DNA of 9,881 nucleotides from Actinomycetota bacterium (GTDB lineage Bacteria; Actinomycetota; Actinomycetes; S36-B12; UBA5976), in the NCBI GenBank assembly GCA_005789325.1, contig SXYE01000081.1:1-9881 (forward strand). Direction: 5' to 3'. The notes beneath the pieces are model-generated. The model was not told the origin of the DNA. It saw only the letters and a list, made by a program, of their open reading frames with translations, and did not search any database. Within the stretch, counting starts at the first letter, position 1; the number at the start of each line of letters is the position of its first letter. A program made the translations under genes and the position numbers. Shown piece after piece: positions 7,286 to 9,881 of the stretch.

Positions 7286-8458
7286 ATGGCACCAACTTGG
7301 ACTGAACCTTCACCAACACCTTTATTGCATCTTTTAGGAAATCTGTCTGACCCCAACACCGAAAAAGGTGTGGAATGCCCTGGAGAGTTACCAAAGGCCT
7401 CTGATTCCGAATTAGTGAAACGAGCATTGGTTGCAAAAGAAAAACTTGGAGATCGTTTATTTATATTAGGTCACCACTATCAACGTGATGAAGTAATTCA
7501 ATTTGCTGACACAACTGGAGATTCATTCAAACTTGCCAAAGATGCAGCAGCACGTCCTAATGCTGATTACATAATTTTTTGTGGTGTTCATTTCATGGCT
7601 GAAAGTGCTGACATTCTTACCAGTGATTTACAAAATGTGATACTTCCAGATTTAGCAGCTGGATGTTCCATGGCAGATATGGCAGAAATTAGCCAAGTAG
7701 AAACTTGTTGGTCAGTGTTAGAAGATTTAGGCATTGCCAAAACAACAGTTCCAGTTGTTTACATGAATTCGACTGCCGCAATCAAAGGTTTCACTGGAAA
7801 AAATGGTGGCACAGTTTGTACCTCTTCCAATGCCCAAAAAGCATTAGAGTGGTCATTTTCTAAAGGTGAAAGAGTTTTGTTCTTGCCTGATCAACACTTA
7901 GGCAGAAACACAGCAGTAATGAAACTTGGATTGAAAAAAGAAGACTGTGTAGTTTTTAATCCTCTAAAGCCACGTGGTGGTTTAACTGATGCTGAACTTG
8001 TCAACGCAAAGATGATTCTTTGGAAAGGCCATTGTTCAGTTCATGCTCGTTTTAATATGAAATCAGTAATTGATGTTAGACAGCGAATTAAAGATGTGAA
8101 AATTATTGTGCATCCAGAATGCGTTAATGAAGTAGCCGAAGCAGCAGATGTGGTGGCCTCAACTGAAGGAATCATTAAAACAATAAAAGCATCTCCTCCA
8201 GGAACCAGTTGGGCTGTGGGAACTGAACTTAATTTAGTGCGTCGCCTAGCCAGACAATTTCCTGATAAAAATATCTCATTTTTAGATAAAACTATTTGTT
8301 ACTGCTCAACCATGAATCGAATTGATCTTCCCCACCTGGTGGCATCACTGGAAAATCTAGTTTCAGGAAATGTTGTTAACCAGATCAAAGTTGACCAAGA
8401 TACCAAGGCCTATGCCCGCATTGCCCTCAATCAAATGTTGGCATTGCCTGGTGTGTAA
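7286..8458 (+). CDS. nadA: Quinolinate synthase (NadA)
   Basis: NadA condenses iminoaspartate with dihydroxyacetone phosphate to quinolinate in de novo NAD synthesis and needs a [4Fe-4S] cluster. The 390-residue protein is the long actinobacterial form: the N-terminal block SDPNTEKGVECPGELP (21-36) closely matches Streptomyces NadA as I remember it. Further motifs are LGHHYQRDEVIQFAD (61-75), FCGVHFMAES (98-107), AAGCSMADM (125-132), CTSSNA (178-183), LPDQHLG (200-206), HPECV (276-280), GTELNLVRRL (312-321) and CYCSTMNRIDLPHL (338-351). The cluster ligands are C127, C279 and C340 by alignment with the Bacillus-type enzyme. The ATG at 7286 fits the N-terminal homology but has no Shine-Dalgarno. 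Partners nadB and nadC are not in the window. The DUF3043 gene follows after 28 nt and is probably co-transcribed. Confidence 0.97.
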   Translation: MAPTWTEPSPTPLLHLLGNLSDPNTEKGVECPGELPKASDSELVKRALVAKEKLGDRLFILGHHYQRDEVIQFADTTGDSFKLAKDAAARPNADYIIFCGVHFMAESADILTSDLQNVILPDLAAGCSMADMAEISQVETCWSVLEDLGIAKTTVPVVYMNSTAAIKGFTGKNGGTVCTSSNAQKALEWSFSKGERVLFLPDQHLGRNTAVMKLGLKKEDCVVFNPLKPRGGLTDAELVNAKMILWKGHCSVHARFNMKSVIDVRQRIKDVKIIVHPECVNEVAEAADVVASTEGIIKTIKASPPGTSWAVGTELNLVRRLARQFPDKNISFLDKTICYCSTMNRIDLPHLVASLENLVSGNVVNQIKVDQDTKAYARIALNQMLALPGV

Positions 8459-8486
8459 ATAAATACTGCTAATCTGGAAAGCAATT

Positions 8487-9011
8487 ATGAAATCTGAACC
8501 AACCCCTAAACGCAAAGACGCTGAAGCTGCTCGTAAAAAAGCTTTAAAAGTTCCTCGTGATTCCAAAGAAGCCCGAAAAGCAGTTAGAGAACGCACTCGT
8601 CAACAAAGAATTGAAACCCGTGTCGCCATGAACCGTGGCGAAGAATGGGCCATGCCATATAGAGATAAAGGACCAGTTAGACGACATGTTAGAAACATGG
8701 TTGATTCTCGTTGGCATTTCGGCGAATTATTTTTACCACTTGCACTTGTTGTCTTGATTTTGTCTTTGATCCCAAATCCAACTGTGGCAAGAGTTGTTTA
8801 TTTTCTGTGGTTAGCCATGATGGCTGGAACAATTATTGATGAAATAATTCTGGGTTTTCAAATTAAAAGCGTAATGAACAAAAACTATCCAGATCCTAAG
8901 GAAAGAAAAGGTGCAGTTTTTTACGGTTTGATGCGAGCACTACAACTTAGAAATCTAAGACTTCCTCCACCAGTAGTTAAAATTGGTGGAGCACCTAAAG
9001 AATTTAAATAA
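8487..9011 (+). CDS. DUF3043 family membrane protein
   Basis: This is a 174-residue conserved actinobacterial protein of unknown function; M. tuberculosis Rv2206 is the syntenic relative by memory. The N-terminal third is highly charged (PTPKRKDAEAARKKAL at 5-20, then KEARKAVRERTRQQR at 27-41). Next comes the family signature RDKGPVRRHVRN (59-70) and VDSRWHFGELFLP (72-84). Two membrane segments follow at about 80-97 and 101-122, with a basic C-terminal tail that is probably cytoplasmic. GGAAAG (8476-8481) sits 5 nt before the ATG and fixes the start. It follows nadA by 28 nt on the same strand and ends 6 nt from the stop of the convergent small gene. The positive-inside pattern suggests both ends are in the cytoplasm, with the membrane part a hairpin. 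No catalytic motif is visible. Confidence 0.88.
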   Translation: MKSEPTPKRKDAEAARKKALKVPRDSKEARKAVRERTRQQRIETRVAMNRGEEWAMPYRDKGPVRRHVRNMVDSRWHFGELFLPLALVVLILSLIPNPTVARVVYFLWLAMMAGTIIDEIILGFQIKSVMNKNYPDPKERKGAVFYGLMRALQLRNLRLPPPVVKIGGAPKEFK

Positions 9012-9017
9012 TTTCTT

Positions 9018-9230
9018 TTAAGCTGGATGAAGGCTCATGTTTTCCATGGCCAATTCAGTTCCGTCCCAAAGTGAAACTTGGTGAACTCCACCATTGAGTA
9101 GAACTCTCCAATTAAGAGTTAACCAATCTTCAGCTTCAGCTCTGGTTTTAAATTCTGCAATCACTGCTTCTTTTGGTAAATCAGCAACAGGTTTTCCAAC
9201 TTCATCTAAATAGACCCAAGTAAATGCCAT
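9018..9230 (-). CDS. Small conserved hypothetical protein (70 aa)
   Basis: This 70-residue protein starts MAFTWVYLDEVGKPV and ends LAMENMSLHPA. It is acidic to neutral, has no signal peptide or membrane segment and contains no cysteine. The arrangement of a W-x-Y-L-D opening, a middle segment of aromatic and acidic residues (EAEDWLTLNWRVLL, 32-45) and a conserved-looking MSLHPA end resembles short uncharacterised proteins I recall from Streptomyces and other actinobacteria, so I take it as a real gene rather than a shadow. AGGA lies about 10 nt upstream of the ATG, an acceptable site. It converges with the DUF3043 gene with only 6 bp between stops, and on its 5' side faces away from the riboswitch leader. 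Function is unknown. Confidence 0.7.
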   Translation of the reverse strand: MAFTWVYLDEVGKPVADLPKEAVIAEFKTRAEAEDWLTLNWRVLLNGGVHQVSLWDGTELAMENMSLHPA

Positions 9231-9340
9231 TTTGATTTAATCCTGCTCTCAGGCAAATTTCCAAGTGTGCCCCCGCGACAACTGGTTTTACCTATGTAAA
9301 TAGTTTCACAACTCGCTGGGGCTTTGCCATTGACTGGCAG

Positions 9341-9543
9341 GTGGTGTGCCCATGTAAGTTGTCTTTCAAGCAAGAAACCTATTCCTTGTAAAAGGGGAAG
9401 CCGGTCAGAATCCGGCACTGTCCCGCAACCGTGGGTCATTCACCAGATAACTCTGGTGCCAAATGACAAGTCGGATTACCTAACAAGGAATGAGTCGTCC
9501 AACGCACCGTCGAGGAAAACGGGGCAGGCCGGATTGTTTTTCT
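9341..9543 (+). promoter_or_regulatory. Cobalamin (vitamin B12) riboswitch
   Basis: The conserved core is present in order: AAAAGGGGAAGCCGG (9390-9404), AATCCGGCACTG (9409-9420), CCCGCAACCGTG (9422-9433) and the B12 box AAGTCGGATTACCT (9468-9481). ATTCCTTGT (9381-9389) pairs perfectly with ACAAGGAAT (9483-9491), closing the aptamer. A compact peripheral hairpin pairs 9435-9447 with 9452-9467 (loop TAAC, bulge CCA). GCCGG/CCGGC (9400-9404, 9412-9416) forms an inner stem. Downstream, AGGAAAAC (9513-9520) pairs with GTTTTTCT (9536-9543), holding a 15-nt loop complementary to the core; this corresponds to the P13/L13 kissing element. The first half of the usual GGTG box reads GGTC here. A possible -10 TATGTA lies at 9293-9298 without a clear -35. 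The 5' limit is approximate. It controls the secreted protein gene at 9655; cobalamin riboswitches normally repress when B12 is plentiful. Confidence 0.88.
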
Positions 9544-9554
9544 AGATCCACCTT

Positions 9555-9590
9555 CCCTTTGTATCTTTTGATGCAAAGGGTTTTGTATTT
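9555..9590 (+). terminator. Intrinsic terminator in the riboswitch leader
   Basis: An 11-bp stem pairs 9555-9565 (CCCTTTGTATC) with 9570-9580 (GATGCAAAGGG), with one T-G wobble at 9562/9573 and a TTTT loop. It is followed by TTTTGTATTT (9581-9590). It lies 11 nt after the P13-like hairpin of the riboswitch and 65 nt before the next start codon, so it is most likely the expression platform that stops transcription when cobalamin is bound. Confidence 0.75.
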
Positions 9591-9605
9591 AGATTTAGAT
9601 TCTTA

Positions 9606-9625
9606 AGCCTCGCTCATTTCGCTCA
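9606..9625 (+). repeat. Short imperfect tandem repeat in the leader
   Basis: The leader between the terminator and the start codon contains TCGCTCATT followed at once by TCGCTCACC, a 9-nt near-repeat. I see no paired structure or known motif. The surrounding 9585-9640 otherwise holds AT-rich untranslated leader with no gene. Confidence 0.4.
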
Positions 9626-9643
9626 CCTACGGCCAAAAGCATG

Positions 9644-9648
9644 AGGAG
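9644..9648 (+). promoter_or_regulatory. Strong Shine-Dalgarno of the SCO2322-family gene
   Basis: AGGAG lies 6 nt before the ATG at 9655, the best ribosome site in the window. It rules out the nearby ATG at 9641, which is followed by a stop after five codons. Confidence 0.7.
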
Positions 9649-9654
9649 AAACGA

Positions 9655-9881
9655 ATGAAGCAATTAAAAAGAAATATCGCAAGTATTTTCATTGCAAGTA
9701 TTTTCACTTCCCTATTTTCAATAACACCAGCAAACGCTGCTGATTATCGTTATTGGACTTTTTGGGTAACAACAAATGATTCATGGTCATTTGCCAATGA
9801 AGGTGCTGGCACATTAAAAGTAACTGATCAAATGGTTACCGGTTTTAAATTTGCTATTACTGGAGCAGATAACGGAATGCC
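9655..9881 (+). CDS. Secreted SCO2322-family protein, 5' part only
   Basis: The 75 visible residues begin with a typical Sec signal peptide: basic start MKQLKR, a hydrophobic stretch to about residue 23, and an AxA-type site (PANA-AD), with cleavage after residue 28. The mature start DYRYWTFWVTTNDSWSFA (30-47) followed by VTGFKFAIT resembles the N-terminus of the actinobacterial SCO2322 family (YRYWSxW, then W-x-F/Y-A and G-F/W-R-F). The assignment rests on this short match. The gene lies directly under a cobalamin riboswitch and terminator, so its expression should respond to B12. From memory, SCO2322-type genes in Streptomyces sit beside ECF transporter parts and prenyltransferase/squalene-oxidase-repeat proteins, so a role in B12 or cobalt capture outside the cell is a reasonable inference. 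The 3' part is beyond the window. A 15-nt tandem duplication lies in the signal peptide. Confidence 0.8.
   Translation, partial: MKQLKRNIASIFIASIFTSLFSITPANAADYRYWTFWVTTNDSWSFANEGAGTLKVTDQMVTGFKFAITGADNGM
9679..9708 (+). repeat. 15-nt tandem duplication within the signal peptide
   Basis: GCAAGTATTTTCATT (9679-9693) is followed directly by GCAAGTATTTTCACT (9694-9708), 14 of 15 bases identical. They encode ASIFI and ASIFT, so the hydrophobic core of the signal peptide is built from an in-frame duplication. Confidence 0.8.

Noticed and set aside
9206..9439. 77-codon open frame on the minus strand
   Set aside because: It is antisense to the riboswitch aptamer and overlaps the 5' end of the small gene in another frame.
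9324..9545. 73-codon open frame on the plus strand
   Set aside because: It lies entirely over the cobalamin riboswitch and has no family resemblance or ribosome site.
1..9881. CRISPR array, tRNA, rRNA, insertion sequence or prophage signals
   Set aside because: No regularly spaced repeats, no clover-leaf or rRNA motifs and no transposase or integrase motifs were seen on either strand.

Overview
The window looks like a chromosomal segment of a low-GC, streamlined actinobacterium. The best guess is the freshwater acI lineage (order Nanopelagicales), with moderate confidence. The proteins are clearly actinobacterial: a CtaF-type oxidase subunit IV, a long lipoprotein CtaC, an adenosine kinase very close to the Mycobacterium tuberculosis AdoK (Rv2202c) type, a Streptomyces-like long NadA, a DUF3043 membrane protein and an SCO2322-family secreted protein. 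The DNA, however, is visibly AT-rich and tightly packed, with 4-nt gene overlaps and gaps of 4 to 40 nt. From memory, the order ctaF / ctaC / adoK / HesB-like protein / glycerate kinase / DUF3043 follows M. tuberculosis Rv2199c-Rv2206. The extra genes here are ctaD, the cysteine-desulfurase-like gene, aat and nadA.

Layout. (1) Positions 1-2929, minus strand: ctaC-ctaD-ctaF, an aa3-type cytochrome c oxidase operon with almost no spacing; ctaF runs off the left edge. (2) 3022-4152, plus strand, divergent from ctaC: a fold-type-I, class-V aminotransferase/cysteine-desulfurase-like protein. It keeps the catalytic cysteine loop but appears to lack the PLP lysine. It overlaps aat tail-to-tail by 4 nt. 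(3) 7256-4149, minus strand: a probable four-gene operon of glycerate kinase, an ErpA/HesB-like Fe-S assembly protein, adenosine kinase and aat (leucyl/phenylalanyl-tRNA-protein transferase). (4) 7286-9011, plus strand, divergent from the glycerate kinase across only 29 bp: nadA (quinolinate synthase) followed by a DUF3043 membrane protein. (5) 9230-9018, minus strand: a small 70-residue protein. (6) 9231-9654: a long leader with a cobalamin riboswitch, a loop complementary to the riboswitch core and a strong intrinsic terminator. (7) 9655 to the right edge, plus strand: the start of a secreted SCO2322-family protein under that leader.

Most of the window is housekeeping: respiration, Fe-S cluster supply, NAD synthesis, purine salvage and N-end-rule tagging. 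Two places deserve attention. One is the B12-riboswitch/SCO2322-family module at the right edge, probably the front of a vitamin B12-controlled surface or uptake locus. The other is the lysine-less desulfurase-like gene facing ctaC.
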